Part shown: positions 11,108 to 24,700 of the stretch, piece by piece | How positions within the stretch are numbered: position 1 is the stretch's first letter | Layout: every line of letters begins with the position of its first letter | Assembly (NCBI GenBank): GCA_902729315.2 | Contig: LR746272.1 | Coordinates: forward strand, 10,906,327-10,970,326 | Direction: 5' to 3' | Source of the DNA: Spirodela intermedia | Lineage: Eukaryota > Streptophyta > Magnoliopsida > Alismatales > Araceae | DNA length: 64,000 nt | Program-made: the position numbers and the translations under genes | The notes under the pieces: model-generated | Told to the model about the DNA's origin: nothing | Databases searched by the model: none | The model's input: the letters and a program-made list of their open reading frames with translations, nothing else

Positions 11108-14100
11108 CTACTCAGTTATACCCACTGCCGAACCGTCAAGGTTAATCTCTCCCATTTCCATCTCTTCCTCCTTGTCGACAGCGTGCAGCTTCGCCATGCG
11201 CTCTGCAAGAAGCTTGTCATCCCGCTCGGTTAACTGGATCAGCCAACGGCTAAATTATTCACCAGAAAAAGGAAAATCAACATGCAGATCAAGAGCAGGA
11301 CAGCTCGGCCACCGTCTGTGCTGCAGGGAATTTCACAACAGTCATGTAGAATTTCCCAAGAAAGGAGTTCCTGATCAGAAAATTCGAAAACACTCTGAAC
11401 CGGAACCTCCAGGGTAACGTGAATATGTGATGCAAAGTGAGAAAAACACCAGAAGAAATCAGATATCCTGGGAAAGAGCATCTAGGAAAAGGCCGAAAGT
11501 CAAATGAACTAGAAGATAAGCTAAGAAATTATGTCAGTAAAGGAAATCCTGTTTGTAATATGGCCATGGGTGTCAAGTATGAATATCGATATCTCAAACA
11601 GTAAATATTTTAAAAAACAAAATACAAGGATAAGAGAAGCATATATATAAACGTATATACATTCATTCACAAAATAGAATCGATTAAACTGCTCCGAGTA
11701 TTATTAATAATAAAACTATTTTTACCAAAAAAATTATGTCAATGCATACTCAAGCAATGTCCAACGCTATTACATAAGTTGTGCTTATATTGTGTACAAG
11801 AAAAAATAAAATCAATTTACATAAAAAAAATATATTATGAATAACCAACGCGTGCCCAAGATCTTAGAATAGTGGTTGACTTATATGAATATAAAGATTA
11901 TCTTCTCATGCATTTCCAAAATAGCAGTAAGTCCGCAGTTAGAAATAGAATATCCTGTGTAGGTATTTTCAAACCTCAAATAAAAACTAATGCCTCAGCA
12001 AGGGCTGATGTAACATTTCAGAGATATATGACGCATCACTGCTTCGATGAATAAATAGGAATTATATACTTTGAGATGACGAAACATACAGCTCTTGGTC
12101 ACTCCTCCACTGTGACTTTCCCCTCATGCTGATCTACCTCTTCAGGAAGAAATATCACTTGTTCCTGTCAAGAACACAGCAGACCACAAATAAATAGAAA
12201 AATAAATGCTTAGTAGCAAGCAACAAAAGAATTTGGTTAGTCGGCATATTTAGTGAATTCTGAAATTATTTTTTAAAGCACAAGTTGAAAACACAGCAAG
12301 ACGGCTCGGACTTAAGGTTGCAGAGGCATAGAGACCTCTGATAAGATTGCCCTGCATATCTATTCACGGATATGTTAAGCCCACAGAAAGCAATGAAGCA
12401 CCAAATGCCCCACAGATCCCAGAAGCCGAGTATGTTCACACTGAAAGTGTAACACAACGAATTGAGAGATTCTCACAAGGTTCCAGGTTCAGCTGCCGCA
12501 AGCGACGAGAATTTTGAGCCCTCACAAGATGGTCAAGGTTTTCCAGCCATTGGAGGTGACATCACACAATATTTGGAAATAAATTGAAGACAATCCCACT
12601 GGTCAAGGAATCCAAAATTCAAAGGACCAAAGCCTTGATAGTGAGACCATATATGGAAGAGATGCATAGGCTTAGATTACTTGAAGATACAGAGCACAAC
12701 TACGAAGATTTGAGCATGTTCAGCCTGACCACTGATTGAATAGGAATTATGATCAAAGTATGATAAGATAGATGAAGTTTTGGTAAGAGAATCAACAACG
12801 AACAATGCTGCTGTCAATTGCAATTCGCATTTGCTGAGGGACAGAAAGTTTACTTCCGACTAAGAGAAAGCTATATCAGCATTATTAGGTGGAGGAATCA
12901 TTGTTGCAATGGGAGTTTTTGATCGGGTATCAGGCTTCCCGTCAATAAGGAGGCAGAACAAAACGGAACCAGTTAGAAGCAAATGGACAACTTGTCCCAC
13001 TAATGCTAAACGTGTGTAATACTGTGATCTACATGTATTGATGCGGTATTGAAAACAAGTAGCCTACAGATTAAAATGCAACATGTGTTTTCTCCTGTTA
13101 GTGGGATCAGATCTACTTGAGAATTGGATGTTGGCAGGCTTGAAACTAGGTCAGCTAGGTAATAATTAAATAGGTCAGCTTAAGATAGTATCATTGATGT
13201 TGAGCATGGGAATGAAGCTTCCGATTTGATACAAGAGTGGAGCGTTGGATGGAATTTTCATGACAAACATGAGTGCCAGCTACGATTTCGATTAACTTCT
13301 TAAGCCAACCAACAACTAAAGAAGAACCCTTTTCCCTTTCTTTTTTGATTTTCCAAAAGACATTCGAGTGTAAAAGATGGATTAAGTACTGAAAGAGCGT
13401 CTTGCCAATTTAAAGGGTATAATGTTTTCCATCATGCGCCAATGATGGCAACAGAAAGCTTCTTTCAGGCTTACATTGTCACCGCTGCCAGCATGAAAGG
13501 CTGACAACTTTACTCAAAATATGCCTCACTTGTTGCTAAGCAATAAGGTGACTAACCCTGCCTTTATTATCCTAGAACATGAAGACTTTCCTTTTTTAAG
13601 TCAACATAAGCAGTTAGAACATGAAGACTTTGCCCAGTCCCACTGTGAATCGACATTTCAGATCACCTTGTAAAGAAGGCTCAAGAGCTGAGTTTATATC
13701 CTGAAACATCATCAGCACCCTCCTCGCAAATGAGAATAAAGAGTGCAAGATCGAAGTTTTTTTTAACGAATAGTGGTAATTCCAGGAATTTATTGATTTT
13801 AGACCCGAGGTCCCTCTTGATCATGTCCCAACAGGGTTGATAGAGACCTCAGGAGAAACCATCAGGGCCAGGAGCTTGAATCATGGAACCCAAGGTCAAA
13901 TCAGGTGGCTTAATCAGCTTCGCCCAATTTGAGCAGGATCGAGTATCAGATCAATCGATTGATGGAAAAAGACTAAGCGTAAATCGAAGGGAAAATAAAT
14001 GAAGTTTAAAAAACATAATATTAGTAATAGCCCAGCACAAAACCACAACTCATTCTGTGACATGGAAGGGGGGGGGGGGGCAGAGGAATGAACATGCAGG

Positions 14101-15240
14101 CAGCAGGTAAGCCACGCAGCAACTGGCGGCTAGCAGCGGCAATCAGTGGCAGCTCAACTATTCTTCCTCTGCCTCCGTTAATTGAACCAACCAGTTCAAT
14201 ACTCCCAGAAATTGGACATTCCGAGTAGGAATGAATAAGATCAGGCAGAAAAAAGCCAAATCGGGCCTGATTTTGTATCATTTTAAGAACTCAAATGCGG
14301 GCTAAGAATCCCTTTGAATCGTATTGGGTAGTGCTGATCTTGTGGAGCAACCGATAGGTCAACCGTCTAAAATTATTAAGCAAAGAGAACTTTTTTCCAT
14401 TGAAACGGTGAAGAATTAGAGTATTTTAAACCGCCAAAAATGAATTACTGGTTTAAGAGGTCATGAGAAGCATGTCTTTTAGAAAAGAATCATAATAACG
14501 ATAGCAAAACCAGTTAATGCGCGTCAGTAACAAAAAAACGGCGAGTTTCACTGTCACCCCCCGTTAAGATAAAATCTAAAAAGATATCAAAGACGCGTGA
14601 CTTCCTCGTATGTGATGCATTTCTGATGCGTTGCAATTAATGACAAACACTGAGCAACGGTTGGTATCCAATACCATAGCAGGTTGGCAAGAAGAACGGA
14701 CGATACAAGACCAATAGAAAAATCTGAACGTAGTATTGTATTAAAGGTGATGAAACAAGAAAACAAAACAGAAGCATCCCGTCAAACCAATTGGAGGAAC
14801 ATATCAATGGAGACTTTCAAAACGCTGGCGAACCGCGAGACAGACTTTCGATTCGATGGAGAATTTTCGGACCCACCTCAAGATCTAGCCGCACGGTCTC
14901 GGCGACGTGACGCACGATGGAGTGGACAAGCTTGCTCTCGCTGAAGCGCTCCCCGCACCTTGCGCTTGCTGAGTTCGATGTACCCCTTCTCGCGGTCAAC
15001 TCGAAGAACAATGACCGGCTCTCGCCGGACCACCTTGATGAAGCTGCTGACACTCCGTATCCTGCTGGGTGATAGCTCGGAGAAAGGAATCATACCCTCA
15101 GTGCGGTCGTACTCAAGCAGGGGGGCACGTACGCCCCCCATGTCGGTGATGTTCTTCACCCGAATCATCGCTGCCATGTCCGCCTCGGGATACCTGGCTT
15201 CGTGCATCCGTCACTCCAGGCGGGGCCAGTTCGCCGTCAT
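11108..15240 (-). pseudogene. Unprocessed pseudogene of translation initiation factor eIF2 subunit alpha
   Basis: Intact eIF2-alpha is the regulatory subunit of the eIF2 complex, which delivers initiator tRNA to the ribosome. Three exon remnants are readable on the minus strand: 15240-14877 (N-terminal S1 region), 12164-12090 and 11233-11108 (C-terminal tail, ending ...GSAVGITE stop). The first encodes MHEARYPEADM, EGMIPFSELSPSRIRS and SKLVHSIVRHVAET. There are at least three lesions. The conserved Cys near codon 10 is a TGA. About 23 bp are missing near 14960, between the SKRKV and ERFSESKLV blocks, which shifts the frame. A TGA also stands in the 12164-12090 exon just before PRA. The Ser51 region is SELSPSR rather than SELSRRR. 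Boundaries still look like splice sites (GAG|GTGGGT, GCT|GTATGT, ttgacag), so this is a decayed gene copy rather than a retrocopy. The middle exons were not found. Confidence 0.85.
14068..14080. repeat. Poly-G tract
   Basis: This is a run of 13 consecutive G inside the eIF2-alpha pseudogene span, in what should be intron sequence. Confidence 0.95.
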
Positions 15241-15717
15241 GGCTCCCCTGAAATTCACCAGGAAGAGGGTTCTACATAAGAGGAAAGTAACACATCAACG
15301 TTACAATAACAGTGAAAGTTAAGGAACTATTTTGATATTGAGGTTTATTGAGGGGGAAAGTGTAAAAAGCCATTACACGCTATTTTTCACTTTCTTGGGG
15401 GTGGATTGTGCCTGCGGAGGGTCGTTCTTTCAGCCCCGTCTAGATCGGTCCACGGCTGCGCCATACGGCGGGGGCGACCATCTAGGGCAGCGGAGAGAAG
15501 AAGGGGGAGCCGGAGAGGAAGTTGCCCACCTCCGCCGGACGTCGCAAGAGCCGTGGAGTTTGGGTTCCTTGGAGCGGGAGCTATCTTCGATTACGAGCGA
15601 GGAGGGTCTGACGGCGTCGTGGGGCCCTGGTTCATGCGAAACTCTTGCTAGATCCCCTGTGGGGTGCTCCATCCCGCATCCTCTCCCGGCCTACTCCTTG
15701 TCGAGGAGCTGATCCCC
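15241..15717. promoter_or_regulatory. Head-to-head intergenic region between eIF2-alpha pseudogene and EMC1
   Basis: This 477-bp gap separates the pseudogene start (minus) from the EMC1 start (plus). It is GC-rich from about 15410 and should contain the EMC1 leader and promoter. The arrangement is that of a bidirectional promoter. I could not place a TATA box or a transcription start. ORFs crossing the GC-rich part are compositional. Confidence 0.5.
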
Positions 15718-18700
15718 ATGGCAATGTTTGTTAAGCCTATCATTGGGCTTATAATTGCCCTCGTTTTCTGCTCGAACGTTTCCACAGCGCTGTACGAGGA
15801 TCAAGTGGGAGTGGTAGATTGGTAAGTGACTCTCGTTACCATCCTTCACTGATTTTTTTTGATAATTTAAGCTAAGATCTCAATGATATATATGCTTATA
15901 AACGCGACTGAATGATATATACTGGAAAATCATCAGTGTACAATAAGCATCCGTCAAGATTTTGGTGTCGTGATTTAGAAGCCTTTAGGAAGTTCAAAAC
16001 AAAGTTACATTTTTTTAGCACCTCAGTGTCGGTTTTTCACTTGCCACGTATGTTCAGCTGGTTTCCATTAGATGATTTGTTGCAAGCTTCATTTATCTTT
16101 CAGTTTCTTCACGGATATTCTAGTAATCCTTCAGCAATCGCGTGTATCTCACTTGTCAAGAATTCAGCATCCTTCCTAATGCCGTGATACTCCATGTGAA
16201 CGTAAGCGTGGGATATGATTTCATTTTATTTAATGCCAATTTCAAGACCGGGATAATGCTAGAAGGAAAAATTGCTCGTGAAGGCTAGACATAGTTGCGT
16301 ACTCTATGGATTTACTATGTGCTTTATCAACACTACTTCTGGGCAGTATGTTTCAGATTTTCACTTTGAGAGGGTAAGGATATGAAATATCATTAATGAA
16401 GATCAAAGCATATAACCGGGTTGATGTGTGAATTGCTGAGGTAATACTAGACTTAATAGGATATGTAGACATGTACTGCTGGCATCATGGCTTCTAAGGG
16501 ATCTATTTTCAGGAGTTATTTCCACTAATTTTAAAAATAAGATCATTTATCAACTATGGTTCATTCTGGGGATTCCACTTGTTCGGCCATATTTTCAGAA
16601 ATCTTATTGGAGTATGTGTAGGCATTCTACGTTGGAGTTTTTAGCTCATGTGAGTTATTTTTTCAATGGCTTTGTTTGTTTTGTTGCCCTAGTCATCGAG
16701 AATCAAATTGATAGTTCCATGCTCTTCCTAGAGGTTCTCAATTGAAATGATTGGTTATTGTATGCGTAGATGATTCGTGTTCAACTTCTTGTCGCATACA
16801 GGTACCAACAATATATTGGAAAGGTGAAGCATGCTATTTTTCATGCCCAAAAGGCTGGTAGGAGACGTGTTGTGGTCGCTACAGAAGAAAATGTCATTGC
16901 TTCTCTTGATCTTAGGAGGGGAGAATTGTGTTAGTATTCATTCAAACCTTGGAAGTAAATTATTTATATTTCCCCTGTATTTTTGGAGGAATGTTTTCAA
17001 CCTGCCAGTTTTCAATTTTACTTCTAATTGGTTTATTTTCTCTCTTTCACGAATTTTGCAACTCACTACGTTTAATGCAGTTTGGAGACACGTCCTTGGG
17101 GAAAATGATTCTGTGGATCAGATTGATATTGCCCTTGGAAAATGTAATCTCGTTACTCTTCACCTTGATTTAAATACAGTCGTCCTTTTCTTGTTCTGGG
17201 GTTACCATAGTATCATGGGCTAATTAATTTTAATCTCTAAATCTGACGAGTACTTTCAGTTTTCAAAATAGTCATTTTTTTGTTGGAACAGGTTCAGCAT
17301 CGCAAATATCTGCCACTTTGCTAGTTTAAAGCAATCGTTTCTGCATATTCATTGTTTCAACAATAAGAATGTCTATTATTCATCATTCTTTCTTTAATTG
17401 TGTCAGGATATTCCACCACTTCCTCAAAAGCAAGAGAAAAAAAGTTCAAAATCGAATGTATTGAATGTGTACTAAAACTGCCTGTCTGGTCTTATGTGGA
17501 TACCAAATCTGATCTGTCTTGTGTTGATTCCAGTACATTGCTGTTCAGAAATGGCCAAAACTTGCATGAAATGCTGTGATGAGTCCCATTATTGTTGAGC
17601 AAGCTTTTATTAACAATTCTTGTTCATGTTTTATGCTTAGACGATGTGCACATTACGATGGCTATGCTGTCAACATTATACTTGATGCCTCTAAGTTTTT
17701 ATTGAATCTCGAAACTGATGCTTTGCATGATTTTAATGAAATACTATTCTTAGGGGAATGAATGAAAGGCATATCAATGTTTCTGTTAGCATTGGCGTCA
17801 TTATTTTCTGACAGAGATATAATTATTGTGCCTCAAATTTTCATATTGATGTGTGAAGTCAAGATGATGTCACTGCGAGGTAGTCATGGGTAAAGCTAAT
17901 TGTTGGGGGGTTCTCTTTTGTCTCTAGACAAATTATTTAAACTCTTATCTTGATTAGGATAGGGGGATAAGGAATGACACTGCTCTCAGACTGATAGGAG
18001 CCCAGGTCCACGAGAAGAGATTGAAGAAAAATAAGACTTGAAATCAAACAAACGAGCCACAGCCTGCCCAAATCAAACCAGGATTGGGCCCCAGCCGGAA
18101 CCCTGACCCCTGAATCCTTTGAGACCTTTCGAGAGGGTCTCGATCTCCTTCACAACCTGCAGCCTGCCCAAATCACCTCCTCCCCCTCTCTCATCCCGTC
18201 CTAACCCTGATAGTCCCCTTTTCCCTGTCTGAAATTTACCTAAATACCCTCCACTTAACCCTCACTTGACCTCTCACTTGACCCATAAGCCACACTACTC
18301 CTGTAGTAATTTACATCTATTGAGGGTCCTAACACAGACATTCACGCGCCTATGTGTACATAGGAAGAAGAGTTATAGAGCAATCATACTTGGAGATCTC
18401 GTTTTCAAAAGCCATTGCTTCCTTCTCCTGTGGTTTTTCCCCATATTGAGGTTTATACATAAATCTGATGTGATTTTCTCCCCTTCATTTCTGTTGTGGC
18501 TCGTCATGTGTTGGTTGCTATTGAGTGTATCCCATAGAGAGGTACTTGTCCACTTGGGACCACCAATATCCTACCAGGAGACATGCAAACAAGGCCTACT
18601 AATTTGCTCTCCCTTTTTTTTTTGTTCTAGATGATATGAGGGAGTCTAAATGTTGTATAGCATGTTTTCTTTCCCAGAGGATGATGATGGAAAGGATATG

Positions 18701-21700
18701 TTAAGCTGTTGAATCTTACGGACAGCTAAATGAGCTCGCCTCTGGAAGTGCAGTCCAGCATTTAACTTCCATAGAAGTTCAGACTAGGTTAAATTGCATT
18801 AAACTATTATGACGAAGACCTAAACGTGATGTTTTCCAGGATGTTTTGACCTCTTTCTTTGCCTACTATCAACATTATAGCCAGTGTTTACTTTTCCTTT
18901 TCCATACTCTGTAATTCCCTGATGTTGATTGATTATCATCAGCACAAGTATAATCAATTGAAGCAGAAACTAATGATGAATCAAGTACTAGTTAATCCAA
19001 AAGGAAGATGGTTTTATTTTTCATTTTCTTTGCTAATTGTCAAACTCTTTGTATTCATCGTTATATATCTGTTCATTTTTTTTCTCGATTTAGAGCAATA
19101 TTTTGTCTTTAGATTTCGGTTATCGTCAATCCTGACGGATGTGTTGGAATGACAATTGACTGTATCTTTTGCTATGCGCAGATGTCATCACACTCTCATC
19201 AGGGAGCATCTTGAGAACATGGAACCTTCCTGACGGGCAGATGGTGTGGGAGTCTTTTCTGCAAGTTTCAGCATCCTCCATGTCATTGTTCTATGTTCCA
19301 GTAAGCAGCAAAGCATATCTCATCATTGTTTCATTATGTTCTGAATTAACTGATCTTTTTGTAATAGTGTTTTAACTCTTAAATCTGAGATGGAAATTAA
19401 TTAAAAATGCTTGTGCTTTAATTTTTAATCACTAGTACGTTTTTCTTGTTGAGAAATCGATTTCTTGAAGCATAGAACAGTTCATTGATTAAAGAAAGTA
19501 CCTTAATATAATCGTCTACAGTATAGTCCGTGTATTACTGAGGACAAAAACGTCTTAGAGGATTGCCATCTCTTATACACAAAATAAATATTACACTTGT
19601 AAAGCAAGGCATTATCAAAACAGAAGGATTATTGCAAATGGGGTATTCCATTTCCTGTACTTGAAACTGTGGACATCGTGATTAGATGATTACATTTCCC
19701 ATGAATTTTGTTGGGGAGACGTGGACAATCCATCACATCCTAATTCATCTGTACATACGATGAACGGTTTTTTCTTTATCTCGCCTCCATCGTTTGGCAC
19801 TAGGAGATTATTAGCAAATATCAAATGTATCTGCGTGATGTTACCACTTGTTTGGGGCAGCTCGGACTTTCTGGCCCGTTTGCACGCTGTTGTTCGAAAA
19901 AATGCTGAAGTAATAGATCAATGATAGCTTTTCTTATGAAATATTTTTGCAGAATATATTATGTACTTTATGGCTTCATTTTCTGCTGAATAGTTTTTAC
20001 TATTGGTTCTCATTTTGTTGAAACATCCAAATTGCAGGCAAGCATTGAGGTGGGAACAGATCAGCAAATATTTGTTTCTGCTGGAGGGTGCCTTCATGCT
20101 GTATCTAGCATAGATGGTGAAGTTATCTGGAAGAGAGAATTTACAGACAGGTGTTTCAATCGGTCATGAGTTTCTGTTTTAAATTTCCGTTTGCCTTTAC
20201 GGTGTACAAATATGTATCACTTTTCTGGTTTTGTTTGCAGCTTAGAGATACAGAAGCTTTTTCAAACCCCTGATGGTGATATAACCGCTATAGGATTTTC
20301 CAGTTCCTCACAGATTGATATTTATCAACTTAGTGCTAAAAATGGTGATATCCTTGTCCACAAGAGTGCATCCTTTCCTGGTGGCTTTTCTAGGGAAGCA
20401 TCATTTGTTTCTGGTGACGTGTTTGTGACATTAGATGCTACTAGATCTATCTTAGTTCTAGTTAATCTTAATGGAGGAGAGATCCGCTTTCATCAGACAC
20501 ATATTTCTGATCTTGCTGAAGGGTACTCTGGGACAGCAGCTATTTTACCTCAGAAGTTTACTGGCATGTTTGCTCTAGAGCTTGATTCATTAATAATGTT
20601 AATGAAAGTGGAAAGTGGGAGAGATTTGGAGATAATCGAGAAAATCCCTCACCCAGCTTCCATTAGCGATAGTCTCCTCCTTGCCAATGGGCAACAGGCT
20701 TTCGCGATGGTGAAGCATGAGGAGACTAAGGTTCATCTCACAGTAAAGCTTGATACTGACTTGAAAAGTAATATACTAAAAGAAAGCATCAATCTAGACA
20801 GTCAAAGAGGATCCGTGCAGAAAGTTTTCTTAAATAATTATGTGAAAACAGATAAGTCTCATGGATTCAGGGCCTTGGTTGTCATGGAAGACCATTCACT
20901 TCTTTTAGTGCAGCAAGGTGAAATTGTATGGAGCAGAGAAGATGGGCTTGCTTCAATTATTGCTTCTACAACATCTGAACTACCTGTAGAGAAAGGAGTT
21001 TCGGTTGCCAAAGTGGAACATAGTATTTTCGAATGGATTAAGGTACTATTCCTTCGTTTTACGTTGTTTAACAACCCCCCTCCAAACAGAGTTCTTGATG
21101 AGAAACAATGAAATGGGCGAAAAGTGGAGTAGTAGATTCTGCTCTGCATTTTAGATATGTTAACTTTTTAACTGCAGTTTGTGTTTACATTTCACTTCGA
21201 ACTTGTTGATTTCGTGATCGCATATTGACTACCAGGAAACTCGTCATTATTTCATTTATTTTTTTTGTTGACATGAGAACCGAACATCTGACGCATCTTG
21301 CGACCATGCGTTGCAGAGAGCATGACTTCCTCTGTTTGGCGCATGTTACCACTGTGTCACTTGTCAATATAGACTTGAGTAATTGGGGCCCTATACTTGT
21401 TGCAAGAATGACAGACTTGGCATTGCTTATCGGTATAAAACTCATATGCTTAATGTCACAAACTGATCAGAATAAATACTTCTTATGAATGATTTGCGAA
21501 GTATTGCAAACGAAAATGTTTTATGCTCCGTTTCAAGGAAAAGGTTATATATCTGATCAATTGATTTCATCGTTATGTTATTAAAATTGTCCTTGCCTAT
21601 CATTGAATGAAGGCATACTATTATCTTCATATGAGTACGTTGAGATGCAAATTGCGTGCTGAGAAGAGAAATTTTAAATATCTGATTAATAGTAATTATT

Positions 21701-24700
21701 TTGAGTTTTAGATAATAAATGTTAAATGGAATTGGAGATATGATAGGCTAGACTGAGATGGCTTTGGACTTGTTCTATGCAAACTATCTATGTCACAAGT
21801 TAGAATTGGAATTCAAGTTACATTTGTTGAATGCAAGATCCACTGTTGGAGCTAACTTTTTTCTCGGATTTTCATGAGGGGAGCAATGAGAGAATAGAGC
21901 AGGGTGAAATCATGACTTAGGGTTCTTTATTTGTTGAAGTTTAAATTTTGAAGCCAATCTGCACATCACAGCTTGATGTGTGTTCGTGTGTTTGCAGTTA
22001 GGATAGCTCATTGCTCCCGTTTTATAGAGCACTTTATTCATGCGAATGTTGCCATGAATTCATCTAGATGCAAGATGTAAATGGATAAAAGATCCTCTGT
22101 TGTTTTATCACATGAGATAATGGTTAATGAAATGGACGCACTCCATCCATATCTCTCTTCTGTATTCTCTTCTTAAATGCATTATAGTTAAATGCTTTGT
22201 CTGTCTAATGTCATATGCAGCATTCATTCTGACGTCCTATTCACTATTTCATTTTAAAAGGGCCACTTGCTGAAGGTCAAAGGAACTCTGATGCTTGCCA
22301 ACGCTGAGGATCTAGCTGCAATTCAAAGGATGAGGTTAAAAAGCTTCGAAAAAACTAAGATGACTAGGGATCATAATGGTTTTCGGAAGCTGTTGGTTGT
22401 ATTGACTAGAGCAGGAAAAGTCTTGGCCCTGCACACGGGCGATGGAAGAATTGTATGGTCTCTACTGTTGTCTCCCTTGCATAGCTCTGATTCCTGCCAA
22501 CATCTTATTCCTGTTGATATATACCAATGGCAAGTACCTCATCATCATGCAATGGACGAGAACCCATCAGTTCTTGTAATCAGTAGATGTGGCCTTCATT
22601 CTGACGCACCAGGTGTCATTCTCATAGTTGATTCTTACAGTGGAAAAGTGGTTAGCTCCTCAAAGCTCTCGCATTCCGTTCTTCAAGTCATGCCACTTCC
22701 TCTTACCGATTCAACAGAGCAGCGTCTTCATATTATTATAGATGATAATAAAAAGGCACACTTGTATCCAAGAACTCCTGAATCAATCAACATTTTCCGT
22801 CCGGAACTTCCAAACACTTACTGGTACTCGGTTGAAGCTGTAAAAGGCGCTATTAAAGGGTATTCATTTCGTGGAAATTGCATTGACACTGATGAAGATG
22901 ATTATTGCTTTGATACGAGAGAGTTGTGGTCAATCATCTTCCCCTCAGATTCTGAGAAGATCACTGGCGCTACAACAAGGAAACATAATGAGGTTAGATT
23001 TATTATTGGTCAAGGCTGTTTTCGTTTTTAAAAAAATTGAAGCTTCAAAGTTTCATAAAATTTCAATTTATCTTCACTAACTGGAAGGTTTGATTGGTTT
23101 GTCTTTCATTTTGATGAGATTGTTTGTAATTACTCTTCATTTTTTTCTGGATCAAGCCTTCTCTATGAAATATTTAGTATTTCTAAGCCTTGACCCTTTC
23201 CAAAGAATCAGTCAAAAAAGAAAACAAAATCCCCCCCCCCCAAACCTCCCTCTGCTTCATTGTTCATGCATTATTTTTTCAAAGGTCATTTGTGTTTGAC
23301 ACCTTTCTCCCTTCTATTACATTACTCATATCTTATTTGTTATCGTGTATAAAGGATCTAATGATATCCTAATCATTTTCAGGTCGTTCATACCCAAGCA
23401 AAGACAATCGGGAATCAGGATGTAATGTATAAGTACATATCCAAAAATATGCTTTTTGTTGCTACAGTTTCTCCAAGAGCTGCTGGAAACATTGGTTCAG
23501 CAACTCCAGAAGAAGCTTATTTGGTTGTTTATCTTATCGATGCTGTGACTGGGCGCATAATCCATCGCGTAACCCACCTTGGTGCACAGGGACCCATTCA
23601 TGCTGTAAGTAGTGTTTCTATTTGCCATAGATGTTAAACAGGCTTTGATAGCACATTATCAGCTATACTGAGGAATCGCCCACATTCTTATATTCTTTAA
23701 AGGTTGTCAGTGAGAACTGGGTTGTCTATCACTACTTCAATCTCAGAGCACATAAGTATGAGATGTCCGTTGTTGAAGTAAATGATCAATCTCGACAGGT
23801 GAATGTCTCATAATAATTTCCTTTTGAATTTATTGCATTTTGCACCATGACACTCATCTGTGACCTGCAGGACAATAAAAGCATATGGAAATTGCTACTT
23901 GGAAAACACAACCTCACCTCACCAGTTTCTGCATTTTCTCAACCGGAGGTTACAGTGAAATCTCAAAGTTACTTCTTTACACATTCAGTGAAAACAATGG
24001 CAGTCACTTCAACGGCCAAGGGAATCACTTCTAAGCAGCTTCTCATTGGTACCATTGGTGACCAGGTTAGCTTTCGAAATATTCCTTTTATTTTCCTCAA
24101 AATTTCAATACTAAGCTTCAGGTAAGTGATTGGACTGTCATCGGGCAAGGCCAAGCCTTTCCGTGCCCTCCCAAACCCAGAACTAAATTTTGACGCACGG
24201 ATCTGGACACATGCCGGGCAGGCCCGCATGCTGTCCACCGCCCCACTGCAGCAGTAGCAGGCATGGACACCGAATTCTATGCACCCCAATCCGACTCCCG
24301 CTGCTGTTTAATTGTGTTGCTGGTCATCCCGCATCTGCCTCTTCCGCAGCTGCAGCGGTAGCTGCATGTCGGTGGACACATTGATCTTGGAGTGATGGTG
24401 AAGTGGGAGCGGGTGTGACCACATGCGTGCATCCAGCATGCGCACAGCCATTGGTGCAACACCCTAACGTGTCACTTTACTAGCTGCAATGCCCATTCAG
24501 AATACGTGTCCAGGAAACAAAAACGATACACTCTAGAGGATAGGTGTCAGAGAAGTGGCCCAGTGCTTGATCTTTTGAATGTTCAGTACACTGAACTACG
24601 TTTTGCTTTCCAGCATTAGGCTCTATTGGATACTTTTCTCCTAGTGACTTAGGCGGATTCCAGTCAGAACCGACACTCAACAACAAACGTCAATGAGTTC

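Noticed and set aside
14021-14281. Minus-strand ORF within the eIF2-alpha pseudogene span
   Set aside because: Its sequence does not match the missing middle exons of eIF2-alpha (for example the conserved GWPLY block), so it was not counted as an exon.
15332-15712. Plus-strand ORF upstream of EMC1
   Set aside because: It is in the leader/promoter of EMC1, is GC-driven and has no family resemblance. The EMC1 signal peptide begins at 15718.
18121-18141. gagacc...ggtctc inverted repeat in EMC1 intron 3
   Set aside because: It is a short hairpin with no context such as a terminator or small RNA. It is probably chance or part of an old insert.
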